Shown here: piece by piece, positions 10,047-19,022 of the stretch
Numbering within the stretch: the first letter of the stretch is position 1
Layout of the letters: each line of letters opens with the position of its first letter
Source of the DNA: JANQTF01 sp041741415
GTDB lineage: Bacteria; Bacteroidota; Bacteroidia; J057
Assembly: GCA_041741415.1 (NCBI GenBank)
Contig: JBGSKC010000036.1
Coordinates: 248,001 to 312,000, forward strand
DNA: 64,000 nucleotides
Reading direction: 5' to 3'
Program-made: the position numbers and the translations under genes
The notes under the pieces: generated by a model
The model's input: the letters and a program-made list of their open reading frames with translations, nothing else
Database searches by the model: none
What the model was told of the DNA's origin: nothing

Positions 10047-10970
10047 CTACGCTATTTTCGCCAGCGGCTCTTCGCCTGCCCTGAGCAGCATGCCGCCCCT
10101 GAGCAGTTGCTGAGGCCTGAGGCCCAGAGTCACCAGGATGGGCGATTCTCCAGACTGCGCCACCGTATGAAGGGTAAGGTGCAGAGCGCCTTCGATCCAT
10201 TCTCCTTGCCCTGAAAAAAGGGCTTTGCCTCCGGGGGCCACGATATCCACCACTACCTTTCCCTGACCGTTCTGCCTGGCCATGATCCAGCCATGAAGCC
10301 GGGCGTGCCCTTCGAGCAGTTCAGTTACCATGCCCCATACAGCGGAAGGCTTTGTCAAATGCCCACTGTTGCTTGCCTGTTCTAATCCCCGGCTAAACAC
10401 CACAACATATTCGCGGTCAGCACGGCCATAAGAGAGGGCATAATCTTCGCTGATGGGAAAATTGGGCAGATATTGCTTGGCGAAGCGACTGGCCCGACGG
10501 AATGATTCGGCACGGGCAGCTTTCAGGGGGAAGGCTCCCATTTGCCAGATCGCAGGCTGTGCTACCTGATGCACCTGCCGAAGCTGGTGGCGTTGGTCAA
10601 GGCCCCAGCGGTGGGCAAGCAGCTCCAGGGCAAACACCAGGGTGGGACGGGCGCTGTGAGGCCAGTCTCTTTCTGCCAGAAGGCGTGAAAGGCGACCATG
10701 GCAGGCAGCATCTCCATGCTCCCCGATGGTGGTGGCCATCCATTGAATCATGCGAGGATGAGCTTCCTGCGCCAAGGCCGCCACCATGTTCTCCGTTGCG
10801 GAGAGATGGTCCCGGCGAAGCCACTCCCGGGCCGCTTCAATGCGGCGCGAGGAAGGCAATGTGTTGTTTTTGAAGGTGCCTTCCAGTTCTTTCCGGCTTG
10901 CCTGAAGCAGTCTGATCCGTTGAAAAACTGAAGGGTTGTGTTGGGGTAAAGAGTAAGGTCCGTTGTGCAT
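10047..10970 (-). CDS. Hypothetical protein, 307 aa, HEAT-like helical N-terminal half
   Basis: I cannot assign a family. The N-terminal half (to about residue 130) has repeated amphipathic helices with the feel of HEAT repeats (IEAAREWLRRDH, NMVAALAQEAHPRMIQWMATTI, SARPTLVFALELLAHRWG). The C-terminal half is mixed alpha/beta (YVVVFSRGLEQ, HARLHGWIMARQ, VVVDIVAPGGKALF). There is no signal peptide or membrane span. It is read leftward, and its stop codon TAG is followed at once by the 23-bp tandem repeat. A scaffold or protein-interaction role would be a guess from the helical repeats only. Confidence 0.6.
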   Translation of the reverse strand: MHNGPYSLPQHNPSVFQRIRLLQASRKELEGTFKNNTLPSSRRIEAAREWLRRDHLSATENMVAALAQEAHPRMIQWMATTIGEHGDAACHGRLSRLLAERDWPHSARPTLVFALELLAHRWGLDQRHQLRQVHQVAQPAIWQMGAFPLKAARAESFRRASRFAKQYLPNFPISEDYALSYGRADREYVVVFSRGLEQASNSGHLTKPSAVWGMVTELLEGHARLHGWIMARQNGQGKVVVDIVAPGGKALFSGQGEWIEGALHLTLHTVAQSGESPILVTLGLRPQQLLRGGMLLRAGEEPLAKIA

Positions 10971-11103
10971 AATCGAAGAATTGCTTCCTGTTGTTCTGTA
11001 AGCTAAGACGCCTCTCCCCTACGCGTTTGCATGAAAAAGGTGCTTTTTATGTCAAATGCCATTCGGTGAGAAAAATCATGAAGACCTTATCTGGTTGAAT
11101 TCC

Positions 11104-11111
11104 GTATCTTG
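11104..11111 (+). promoter_or_regulatory. Putative Bacteroidota -7 box (TATCTTGG) close to a start codon
   Basis: The octamer TATCTTGG differs by one base from the Bacteroidota TAnnTTTG -7 element and ends 3 bp before the ATG at 11115. A transcript from here would start at or next to the start codon and so be almost leaderless. No convincing -33 TTG is obvious, so this is a weak call. Confidence 0.3.
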
Positions 11112-11114
11112 GCA

Positions 11115-11549
11115 ATGATGGCTATCCTTTTTCGCATTATCCACACTGTGCTTGCACTCCTGCTGCTTACCTCCGTATCGGGGCTAAGCATACATCAGCA
11201 TTTGTGCCGTGGCGAAGTGATGTCCACCAGCCTGCTGCCTGCTTCTCCCGCCTGCATGCCAGCGCAAGCCGACTGTTCAGCCACAAAGGAGGTCAAACTA
11301 CCCCTTACCGGCGGCCAGCGCATGGAGCAGCCCTGCTGCGATAATCGGGTTCAGCGCTTTCAGGTGGAAGACGAGTTTCAACCTGCCCCTTTTACTCTTA
11401 CCAGCTTTGCTCCCCTCCTGATTTTTCCGGCACACGCAGAAATAGCCCCAGTTTTGCTGCAGTCAGTGGCGCTTCCTATCCAGTGTCATTCCCCACCTTT
11501 GCCTGCTTCCAGAGACCTGCTTGCCTGGAACCAGGTCTTCCGCCTGTGA
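11115..11549 (+). CDS. HYC_CC_PP-type small protein upstream of the metal efflux genes
   Basis: This is a small secreted or membrane-anchored protein with an N-terminal hydrophobic helix (about residues 3-24, ILFRIIHTVLALLLLTSVSG). It then carries a spaced set of metal-binding-type residues: HQHLC just after the helix, a Cys-Cys pair in QPCCDN, and a SPPLP motif near the end. This H-x-C / CC / PP arrangement is that of a small Bacteroidota family commonly found beside Cu/Ag or Zn efflux pumps. The efflux pump gene starts 98 bp downstream, so a role in metal sensing or hand-over in the periplasm is likely by inference. The start could be TTG 11109, ATG 11115 or ATG 11118; ATG 11115 is used. 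Confidence 0.7.
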   Translation: MMAILFRIIHTVLALLLLTSVSGLSIHQHLCRGEVMSTSLLPASPACMPAQADCSATKEVKLPLTGGQRMEQPCCDNRVQRFQVEDEFQPAPFTLTSFAPLLIFPAHAEIAPVLLQSVALPIQCHSPPLPASRDLLAWNQVFRL

Positions 11550-11647
11550 ATCGTTTGATGAAATGACGGACTGTTCCTGTAGTCCGGTTTGAGGCACGCC
11601 AAGGCGTATCCTCTCATTTTCTTTCAACTCCATCGAACGATTCAGCC

Positions 11648-14600
11648 ATGCTGTCCAGATTCATTCGTTTTTTTCTCTACAACCCCCTCCTCACCGTGAT
11701 GACCGGGCTGCTGCTCATCATTTTCGGGGTCATCCACGCGCCATTTTCCTGGCATGTTCCCGGCCTGCCCTCAGACCCTGTGCCGGTAGATGCCATTCCC
11801 GACCTGGGAGAAAACCAGCAAATCGTTTACACTGAATGGCCGGGGCGCTCGCCCCAGGATGTGGAGGACCAGATCAGCTACCCCCTCACAACCGCCTTGC
11901 TGGGTGTTCCCGGCGTGCAATCGGTGCGAAGCACTTCGATGTTTGGGGCATCCAGCATTTACCTCATTTTTGAGGAGGGAGTTGAATTTTACTGGAGCCG
12001 GTCCCGCATTCTGGAAAAACTCAGCGCATTGCCTGCTGGCTTGCTGCCTGAAGGCGTGCAACCAGCCCTTGGCCCTGATGCAACAGCAGTCGGACAGGTA
12101 TTTTGGTACACGCTCGAAGGCCGCGACGAACAGGGCAACCCCGCAGGCGGCTGGGACCCGAGGGAATTGCGCAGCATTCAGGACTACCAGGTGGGTTACT
12201 CCCTGGCAGGAACGGCGGGCGTGGCTGAGGTGGCTGCCATTGGCGGTTTTGTGCAGGAATACCAGGTGGACCTCGATCCCATGGCCATGAAAGCCTATGG
12301 AATTGGCGTAGGCGAAGTAGTGGAAGCAGTTCAACAAAGTAACCTGGATGTGGGAGCCGGAACCATGGAGGTCAACCGGGTAGAATACGTGATCAGGGGC
12401 CTTGGCTACCTCCAGTCTCTCGCAGATTTGGAAGAAACCATGGTGGTGGAGCGAAACAATACTGCCATTCGGCTGAAGGAAATTGCCCGCGTACAGGTGG
12501 GGCCGGCCCAGCGCCGGGGTGGCCTCGACAAAGGCGGCCAGGAGGCTGTGGGTGCCGTGGTGGTGGTGCGCCATGGCGCTAACCCCATGCAAGTCATGCG
12601 CGAGCTCAAAAATAAGATCGCGGAATTACAACCCTCCCTTCCAGGCAAAACCCTCCCCGATGGCCGGATTTCTCAGGTTACCATTGTGCCCTTCTACGAT
12701 CGCAGCGTGCTGATCCAGGAAACCCTCGGCACACTCGAAGAAGCACTCACCCTCGAAGTGATTATCAGCATCCTGGTCGTGCTGGTGATGATGATGAACC
12801 TTAAAGCTTCGCTGGTCATTTCCGGCTCGCTGCCGCTGGGGGTACTGCTGGCCTTTATTTTGATGCGATATGCCGGCATAGATGCCAACATCGTGGCCCT
12901 GTCAGGCATTGCCATCGCCATCGGCGAGATGGTCGATGTCGGCATCATCATGACGGAAAACATCCTTCGCCACCTCGACAAGCCTGGAGCTGATCAAAAA
13001 CCCATCCGTCAGGTGATTATGGAAGCTTTGACGGAAGTCGGTTCGGCTGTCCTCACCGCCGTTCTCACCACGGCCGTGAGCTTTTTGCCGGTACTCGCTT
13101 TAGAAGGAGTTGAAGGCAAATTATTTTCTCCGCTTGCCTACACCAAGACCTTCTCCATGGTAGGTGCGCTGTTCATTGGCTTCGCCCTGGTCCCAACAAT
13201 GGCAGCATGGTTGCTGGGGCGTGGCACGTGGAGCCAGCGTCGCAAAGTGTTGAGCCATTGGCTGTTGCTGGGTGCAGGACTGGCTTCTGCCTGGATTCTC
13301 TCTCCCTGGTGGCTGGGCCTGCTGGTGGTGCTAGCTGCTGTGGTTCAGCTTTCTTCCGCGGCGATCGACAAACGCCGAAAGGGCCTCTCTCAATGGCTGA
13401 TCCTGGCCCTGGCCCTCGTGGGCGTGCTGTTTTTTCTCACCAACATCTGGCTGCCGCTGGGCCCGGCTCAGCCCCTGATTGTGAACGTGCTCCTGGTCAG
13501 CTTCCTGGTTGGGGGTGTTTTTCTCGCCCTTTGGGCCGTGGTTCATTGGTACCCGAGTTTGTTGTCGTGGTGCTTGCGGCACAAAAGGCGCTTCCTGGCA
13601 ATCCCAGGCCTGATGCTGATGCTTGGGTTGTTGAGCTGGCTGGGGGCTGAGCGCATTTTCAGCTGGGCTACCCCTGCCAGCGCATGGCAGGCCGACGGCT
13701 GGCAGGCCGACGGCTGGCTGACCGGACTCAAGCGAACATGGCCAGGCCTCGACAGCGAATTCATGCCAAAACTCGACGAAGGCTCTTTTCTGCTCATGCC
13801 TTCGACCATGCCACACGCAGGCGTGGAAGAAACCGTGGAAACCATTCAGCAGCTCGATCAAATGGTGGAGAGCATTCCGGAGGTGGAAACGGTGGTCGGC
13901 AAATGGGGGCGCGTGCAGTCGGCATTAGACCCTGCTCCTATCTCCATGTTTGAAAATGTGGTGACCTACAAGCCCGAATATGAGCTTGACGAATCGGGGC
14001 ACAGGAAGCGGTTTCGGGTAAATGAAGAGGGGGAATTTGTCCGGGATGAACATGGCAACCTGATCCCGGATGAGGCGGGCCGTTATTTCCGCAACTGGCG
14101 GGAGCATATCCAGAGCCCTGCCGACATCTGGACAGAAATTCAGGCGAACAGTTCCATTCCCGGCCTGAGCCCCGCACCACAACTTCAGCCCATTGAAACG
14201 CGGCAGCTGATGGTAGCCACCGGGATGCGGGCTGCACTGGGCATCAAAGTGTTTGGAACCGACCTGAACAGCATTCAGGAAGTAGGCCTGCAATTGGAAG
14301 CAGCATTGCAGCAGCATCCTCTGGTGCGGGCTAGTTCGGTGTTTGCCGACCGCGAAGTAAGCAAGCCCTACCTGGAAATCCGGATGGATCGCGTGGCCCT
14401 GGGCCGCTACGGCCTGAGCGTGGAGGATGTGCAGCGCTACCTGGAAATGGCTGTGGGCGGCGAAGCACTTACCTCCACGGTGGAAGGCCGGGCCCGCTAC
14501 CCTGTGCGGGTTCGCTTTGCCAGAACCTACCGCGATCATCCCGATAAACTCCGAAGCCTCCTCGTGCCCACCCCTTCGGGTGCCCAGGTTCCCCTCGGTG

Positions 14601-15406
14601 AGCTCACCCAAATTGAGTACACCCAAGGCCCGGTGATGATCAAAAGTGAGCAGGGTTTTCTGGTGAGCTATGTTATTTTTGACAAAATACCTGAGGCCGG
14701 CGAAACCACTGTTGTGGAGCAGGTGCGCGACAGCCTCCTGGCGGCCCAGGCCCGCGGGGAGCTGGTGCTGCCCGAAGGCGTGAGGTATGAATTTGCCGGA
14801 AATTACCAGAATCAGGTTCGGGCAAATGAACGGCTTGCTTTGCTGGTACCCCTTTGTTTGGCCTTTATTTTTCTGCTTCTCTACTTCGAATTTCGCCGGG
14901 TGAGCCTGTCGCTCATGGTGTTTGCCGGGGTGGCCGTGGCCCTTTCCGGTGGCTTCATGATGATGTGGCTCTTTGGCCAGCCTTGGTTTTTGGCTGGAGA
15001 CCTTTTCGGCGAATCTTTCCGTGGACTCTTCCATATCCAGGAAATTCACCTCTCGGTGGCTGTTTGGGTCGGGATGATTGCACTTTTTGGCGTCGCCACC
15101 GACGACGGCGTGATCATGGGCTCCTATCTCCAGCAGCGTTTCCAGGAAGATCGGCCTCAAACCGTAGAGGCCATTCGCCAGGCAGTCATTCAGGCGGGTA
15201 TTCAGCGCATTCGCCCCGCCATGATGACGGCAGCCACTACCCTCATTGCCTTGCTTCCTGTGCTTTCCTCAACCGGAAAAGGGGCCGACATCATGGCACC
15301 CATGGCGGTTCCCATTTTCGGGGGAATGCTCTTTCAGCTCATCACCGTGTTTGTGGTGCCTGTTCTCTTTTGCTGGCAACAGGAGCGGTCAGCTAAAGCG
15401 CGATAA
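11648..15406 (+). CDS. cusA: CusA-like heavy-metal efflux RND permease (Cu/Ag type)
   Basis: This inner-membrane, proton-driven pump of the HME-RND family (1252 residues) exports metal ions through a CusABC-type tripartite complex. Family signatures include YTEWPGRSPQDVEDQISYPL, GVPGVQSVRSTSMFG and the membrane motif GIAIAIGEMVDVGIIMTEN. The three methionines that bind Cu/Ag in E. coli CusA appear to be present: Met717 (LLMPST), Met767 (DPAPISMFEN) and Met855 (TRQLMVATG). The 717-767 spacing equals that of E. coli Met573-Met623 as I recall it. The protein is about 200 residues longer than E. coli CusA because of extra hydrophobic segments around residues 520-660 and a charged insertion of about 39 residues near 780-820. 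WQADG occurs twice in tandem near residue 680. TolC-like and adaptor genes follow in the same direction. Confidence 0.92.
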   Translation: MLSRFIRFFLYNPLLTVMTGLLLIIFGVIHAPFSWHVPGLPSDPVPVDAIPDLGENQQIVYTEWPGRSPQDVEDQISYPLTTALLGVPGVQSVRSTSMFGASSIYLIFEEGVEFYWSRSRILEKLSALPAGLLPEGVQPALGPDATAVGQVFWYTLEGRDEQGNPAGGWDPRELRSIQDYQVGYSLAGTAGVAEVAAIGGFVQEYQVDLDPMAMKAYGIGVGEVVEAVQQSNLDVGAGTMEVNRVEYVIRGLGYLQSLADLEETMVVERNNTAIRLKEIARVQVGPAQRRGGLDKGGQEAVGAVVVVRHGANPMQVMRELKNKIAELQPSLPGKTLPDGRISQVTIVPFYDRSVLIQETLGTLEEALTLEVIISILVVLVMMMNLKASLVISGSLPLGVLLAFILMRYAGIDANIVALSGIAIAIGEMVDVGIIMTENILRHLDKPGADQKPIRQVIMEALTEVGSAVLTAVLTTAVSFLPVLALEGVEGKLFSPLAYTKTFSMVGALFIGFALVPTMAAWLLGRGTWSQRRKVLSHWLLLGAGLASAWILSPWWLGLLVVLAAVVQLSSAAIDKRRKGLSQWLILALALVGVLFFLTNIWLPLGPAQPLIVNVLLVSFLVGGVFLALWAVVHWYPSLLSWCLRHKRRFLAIPGLMLMLGLLSWLGAERIFSWATPASAWQADGWQADGWLTGLKRTWPGLDSEFMPKLDEGSFLLMPSTMPHAGVEETVETIQQLDQMVESIPEVETVVGKWGRVQSALDPAPISMFENVVTYKPEYELDESGHRKRFRVNEEGEFVRDEHGNLIPDEAGRYFRNWREHIQSPADIWTEIQANSSIPGLSPAPQLQPIETRQLMVATGMRAALGIKVFGTDLNSIQEVGLQLEAALQQHPLVRASSVFADREVSKPYLEIRMDRVALGRYGLSVEDVQRYLEMAVGGEALTSTVEGRARYPVRVRFARTYRDHPDKLRSLLVPTPSGAQVPLGELTQIEYTQGPVMIKSEQGFLVSYVIFDKIPEAGETTVVEQVRDSLLAAQARGELVLPEGVRYEFAGNYQNQVRANERLALLVPLCLAFIFLLLYFEFRRVSLSLMVFAGVAVALSGGFMMMWLFGQPWFLAGDLFGESFRGLFHIQEIHLSVAVWVGMIALFGVATDDGVIMGSYLQQRFQEDRPQTVEAIRQAVIQAGIQRIRPAMMTAATTLIALLPVLSSTGKGADIMAPMAVPIFGGMLFQLITVFVVPVLFCWQQERSAKAR

Positions 15407-15459
15407 TCTCCCCCTTTCCACCCTCCTTTCGACTGTTTCTCAACAAAAAACAACCTCCA

Positions 15460-16728
15460 ATGAGAAAAATTTCCTGGCAAATCGTTGCATTGCCCCGGTT
15501 GATTTGCCTGGGCTTCCTTGCCACACAAGCTATTATCGGTGCTCATGCCCAGTCCCTCGACAGCCTTTTTCTCCTGACACTACCGCGGCACCCGGGCCTG
15601 CAGGCTCAAACCAGCATGGAAGCCTCCCAGCGGACTGAGCTTCGCCGTGCGGGGCTGTGGGCCGAGCCAATGCTGGAAGCAGGCATCATGGGCATGAACA
15701 TGGGAAGCGGCCCGGGAATTCGTCCGGGGCAAATAATGCTCGTGCAGCCGCTGCCCAAAAAAGGCCTTCGCCACCTCGAAAACGTGATGGCTACGCAAGA
15801 GCTGGCTATGGTCACCACAGAAACTGAAGCCACGCGGCTACAGGTTTTCCAGGCATTGGCCGATCGCTATTTCGCCTGGACAGAGCTGCACCTCAGCTGG
15901 CAATCTGAGCAGGAGCAGCTTCAAAGGCTGCAGGCCATTCGCCAGCTTACCAGCACCAGGGTGGAAAACGGCTCCATGAGTATGGACAACCTCCTTCGGC
16001 TCGACCTTGAACTGGCAGAACTGGAAGAAGCATTGCTGACTTTGAAAGACCGCATCAGAACCACAGAAGCAGAGCTGGCCCGGCTGGGGGTGGATCCGGT
16101 CTGGCTCAGGGCCCCCGACAGCATTTCGTCGGCAGTATGGCCATATTCTCCCGACAGCACCTGGCTGCTGATTGAAAACCAGCACCCTGCCCTTCAGAAT
16201 GCTCAGCTTCAGGAGCAATACTGGCAAACCCGCCAGGCGATAGCCGGGAAGGCATCACTGCCCAATATATCGGTAGGGTTGGGCTATGGCACCATGGTGC
16301 TGGGCCACGGCCGTGGCGAAATGATTGAAACCATGGGATCGGCCCAGCTGATGACAAGCCTGAACCTACCTTTGCAACGCGACGCTTACCGGGCCGAAAA
16401 AGAACAGACTCAGTGGCTGCAGCAAGCCGCGGCGGCCCAAACGACCGGCATTTTGTGGCAACTCCGTGCTGAGCTCGAGGCAGTGCTGGTAAACATGGAA
16501 GAAGCAAGGCGCAAGGAGCGCCTGTTTGCGCGCCAGCTGGCGATTCAGCAACAGCGCCTTGCCCTGCTGACTGTGCAGTATGCCACCAGTTCCAGCGCCA
16601 TCGAGGAGTTAATCCTCGCTGAAAAGGACTTGCTCCGCTTTCGGCTGGCAGGGCAGCAAGCCCGCCTTCAGCAACACCGGGCTGTGGCAGCACTTCGCGC
16701 CATGACCGGCCTGCTACCCGCATCCTGA
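15460..16728 (+). CDS. TolC-family outer-membrane efflux channel (CusC/CzcC-like)
   Basis: This 422-residue protein has a signal peptide (about residues 1-31, ending GAHAQ) and two long helical coiled-coil stretches typical of TolC-type outer-membrane factors. Examples are residues about 145-210 (WTELHLSWQSEQEQLQRLQA) and about 330-400 (EEARRKERLFARQLAIQQQR). Conserved features of the CusC/CzcC group include the early LLTLPRHPGLQAQ segment and NISVGLGYGTMV in the middle. It lies 53 bp after the pump gene and shortly before the adaptor gene, so it most likely supplies the outer-membrane exit duct of the same complex. Assignment to the superfamily is firm; the metal specificity is inferred from the neighbours. 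Confidence 0.9.
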   Translation: MRKISWQIVALPRLICLGFLATQAIIGAHAQSLDSLFLLTLPRHPGLQAQTSMEASQRTELRRAGLWAEPMLEAGIMGMNMGSGPGIRPGQIMLVQPLPKKGLRHLENVMATQELAMVTTETEATRLQVFQALADRYFAWTELHLSWQSEQEQLQRLQAIRQLTSTRVENGSMSMDNLLRLDLELAELEEALLTLKDRIRTTEAELARLGVDPVWLRAPDSISSAVWPYSPDSTWLLIENQHPALQNAQLQEQYWQTRQAIAGKASLPNISVGLGYGTMVLGHGRGEMIETMGSAQLMTSLNLPLQRDAYRAEKEQTQWLQQAAAAQTTGILWQLRAELEAVLVNMEEARRKERLFARQLAIQQQRLALLTVQYATSSSAIEELILAEKDLLRFRLAGQQARLQQHRAVAALRAMTGLLPAS

Positions 16729-16794
16729 CCATTTTTTCTTTTGTCCCTCCCGACTCCAGGCTGGGTCTTCATCTACCAACTTAACCGCCACATT

Positions 16795-18489
16795 ATGAAA
16801 AAATACCTCCCTCTCCTGGCCACCCTGATCTTCGGAATCTTGCTGGGAGCATGGCTGTTTGGCCAATCTGATGCCGACGACCACGACAATCATGAGCATG
16901 AAGAAACCACAACTGCAGCTTTATGGACCTGCTCAATGGATCCACAAGTGCGAATGTCAGAACCCGGCCCTTGCCCGATTTGCGGCATGGACCTCGTTCC
17001 CCTGACGGAGGAAACGGCTGCCCACCCTGACGCCCTGGTGATGAGCGAGGCTGCACAAGCCCTGGCCGAAGTGCAAACCACCATGGTGATGCGTGCTGAG
17101 CCCAGCCGCCAGCTTCAGCTCACTGGCCGGGTGCGGCCCGATGAAGCCAGCCTGGTGCAGGTGACCGCCCGCTTTCCTGGCCGGATTGAAAAATTGTATG
17201 TCAACGTTACCGGGCAGGTTGTGCAAAAAGGGCAGCCCCTGGCATCCATCTACTCGCCAGCCTTGCTGGCTGCCCGCAGAGAGTTGCTGGAAGCAGCAGC
17301 CCTGCGCGGCAACTCTCCTGGCCTCTACGAAGCAGCGCGACGGAAACTCCGGCTCTGGGACCTGAGCGAAGCACAAATCGACCAATTGGAAAAGGATCCC
17401 GACGCTCCGGCAGCCTTTGATATCCTTTCACCATCAGGCGGCACTGTGCTGGAGCGAATGGTCTCCCTCGGCGATTACCTGCAGGAGGGAATGCCCCTGC
17501 TTACCCTCGCCAACCTGAACAGCGTGTGGGTGGAACTGGAAGCCTATGAGGCCGATTTGCCCTGGCTGAAGCTGGGATCGAAGGCCTCGCTGACGTTTGC
17601 GGCCCTTCCCGGAAAAACGGTGGAGGGGAAGGTGAGTTTTATTTCCCCGATCCTGGACCCTGGCACCCGGACTGCGGTGGTGCGTGTTTCCATTCCGAGC
17701 CAGGGAGGCATGGTTAAGCCCGACATGTTTGCCAAAGGACTGATCACCAGCACCCTGCCACTACCGCAGGGAACTCTGGTGATTCCGGCCTCGGCCTGCC
17801 TGTGGACCGGGGAAAAGACCCTGGTGTATGTAAGCGAAACCTCGGAAGGCAAGCGCCAATTCCGGTTGCGGGAGGTTCGCCTGGGGGCGGGCGCAGGCGA
17901 AATGGTGGTGGTAACAGAGGGCTTGGAGGAAGGCGAAGAAATTGTGAGCCAGGGGGCATTTCAGGTGGATGCTGCGGCACAACTGGCTGGCAAACCCAGC
18001 ATGATGCAGGCAGGGCGACAGGCTTCAGCAACGATAGCTTTGCCGTCGGAGCTGGCTGGAGCATGGCAGGCTTTATTTGCTGAATACCTTGCCACTACGC
18101 AGCTTCTCACCGAGGACAAGGGCCAGCAGGCGCAGACAGCAGCAGCTCATGCACTCAGTCTTGTAAGCGACCTTTTGCAGGAAGAAATTGACAACCAGGC
18201 ACTTGCCAGTTGGAACAAGGAGATCAACACCCTGATACCCCTTTTCCGCCAACTGGCTGCCAGCGAAAACATTGACCAGCAGCGCAAGGCCCTTGCCCCT
18301 CTCAGCCTGGCTCTCTATCACAGCTTGCGGGTATTCCCTTTGGCCAGCAATCCCGTTTATTATCACTACTGCCCGATGGCATTTAACAACCAGGGCGCCT
18401 ACTGGCTAAGCAATAAAGAGGAAATCCTGAACCCCTACTTCGGGGCCTCTATGCTGCATTGCGGAGAAAACCGGGATGTAATCAAATGA
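16795..18489 (+). CDS. Efflux RND periplasmic adaptor (CusB-like) with heavy-metal-binding and DUF3347 ends
   Basis: This is the membrane-fusion protein of the efflux system, 564 residues from the ATG at 16795. That start is preferred to the TTG at 16741 because it gives an immediate signal sequence (MKKYLPLLATLIFGILLGAW). The segments in order are a His/Asp-rich stretch (DADDHDNHEHEE), a heavy-metal-binding domain (WTCSMDPQVR...CPICGMDLVPL), the barrel-sandwich/lipoyl and helical hairpin parts (RFPGRIEKLYVNVTGQVVQK, YSPALLAARREL), beta-barrel parts, and a C-terminal DUF3347-type domain. The last segment contains YYHYCPMAFNNQGAYW and ASMLHCGE, with Cys and Met residues suited to Cu(I). Having metal-binding domains at both ends suggests that the adaptor captures periplasmic metal and passes it to the pump. 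Confidence 0.92.
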   Translation: MKKYLPLLATLIFGILLGAWLFGQSDADDHDNHEHEETTTAALWTCSMDPQVRMSEPGPCPICGMDLVPLTEETAAHPDALVMSEAAQALAEVQTTMVMRAEPSRQLQLTGRVRPDEASLVQVTARFPGRIEKLYVNVTGQVVQKGQPLASIYSPALLAARRELLEAAALRGNSPGLYEAARRKLRLWDLSEAQIDQLEKDPDAPAAFDILSPSGGTVLERMVSLGDYLQEGMPLLTLANLNSVWVELEAYEADLPWLKLGSKASLTFAALPGKTVEGKVSFISPILDPGTRTAVVRVSIPSQGGMVKPDMFAKGLITSTLPLPQGTLVIPASACLWTGEKTLVYVSETSEGKRQFRLREVRLGAGAGEMVVVTEGLEEGEEIVSQGAFQVDAAAQLAGKPSMMQAGRQASATIALPSELAGAWQALFAEYLATTQLLTEDKGQQAQTAAAHALSLVSDLLQEEIDNQALASWNKEINTLIPLFRQLAASENIDQQRKALAPLSLALYHSLRVFPLASNPVYYHYCPMAFNNQGAYWLSNKEEILNPYFGASMLHCGENRDVIK

Positions 18490-18544
18490 GAAAACATCCC
18501 CGCCAAAGCCTGACAGGACAGTCTGATACGATGGCAGATTCCTC

Positions 18545-18572
18545 TTGAGAACGAAAAATAACCTTATCTTTG
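18545..18572 (+). promoter_or_regulatory. Putative promoter of the fur-family gene, leaderless type
   Basis: TATCTTTG (18565-18572) matches the Bacteroidota -7 consensus TAnnTTTG exactly. A TTG at 18545-18547 lies 17 bp upstream, in the range expected for the -33 element. The start codon ATG at 18576 is only 3 bp downstream, so transcription should begin at or inside the start codon and give a leaderless mRNA. Confidence 0.5.
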
Positions 18573-18575
18573 AGC

Positions 18576-19001
18576 ATGGCGAATGCAGCAAATTTGTTGA
18601 AAAACCACGACCTGCGGCTCACTGGTAGCCGGGAAGACATCCTCGCCGTGTTTCTGCGCGAGGCCCGGGCCCTGAGCCAGCGGGAAATCGAAGGAGAGCT
18701 GGGCATTGCCTGCGACAGAGTTACAATCTACCGAACCCTTTCGACCTTCCTCGACAAGGGCTTGCTACACAAGGTGCTGGACGACACGGGGGTGACCAAA
18801 TTTGCCCTTTGCCCCACCCATTGTGCCGAACAAAGCTCCCACCAGCACGACCATATCCATTTCAAGTGCACACGCTGCGGCAACACTTTTTGCGTGGAGG
18901 AAGTGCATATCCGGATGCCGAGTCTGCCGCCGGGCTATGCTGTTCAGGAAATCAACGTCCTGATGCAGGGCATTTGCCCGCAATGCAGCGCGGCTGCATA
19001 A
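18576..19001 (+). CDS. Fur-family metal-responsive transcriptional repressor
   Basis: This 141-residue protein has the Fur architecture. Residues about 5-80 form a winged helix (LRLTGSREDILAVF, TIYRTLSTFLDKGLLHKV), and the C-terminal dimerisation/metal domain contains HQHDHIHFKCTRCGNTFC and the final CPQC. The two CxxC pairs are the structural zinc site of Fur/Zur/PerR proteins, and the His cluster forms the sensing site. A TTG six bases upstream (18570) is a possible alternative start; ATG 18576 is preferred. It follows the Cu/Ag-type efflux genes on the same strand with an 86-bp gap and its own promoter-like sequence. Control of the efflux genes is possible, but the metal sensed (Fe, Zn or other) cannot be told from the sequence. 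Confidence 0.88.
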   Translation: MANAANLLKNHDLRLTGSREDILAVFLREARALSQREIEGELGIACDRVTIYRTLSTFLDKGLLHKVLDDTGVTKFALCPTHCAEQSSHQHDHIHFKCTRCGNTFCVEEVHIRMPSLPPGYAVQEINVLMQGICPQCSAAA

Positions 19002-19022
19002 ATTGCCAGGCCAGAATAGCCG

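Noticed and set aside
11549..11642. Inverted repeat AATCGTT...AACGATT flanking the gap before the efflux pump
   Set aside because: Seven-base arms 80 bp apart are expected by chance and no second copy supports a site.
16741..16794. TTG start for the efflux adaptor
   Set aside because: It would put 18 unconserved residues before the signal peptide; ATG 16795 starts the signal directly.
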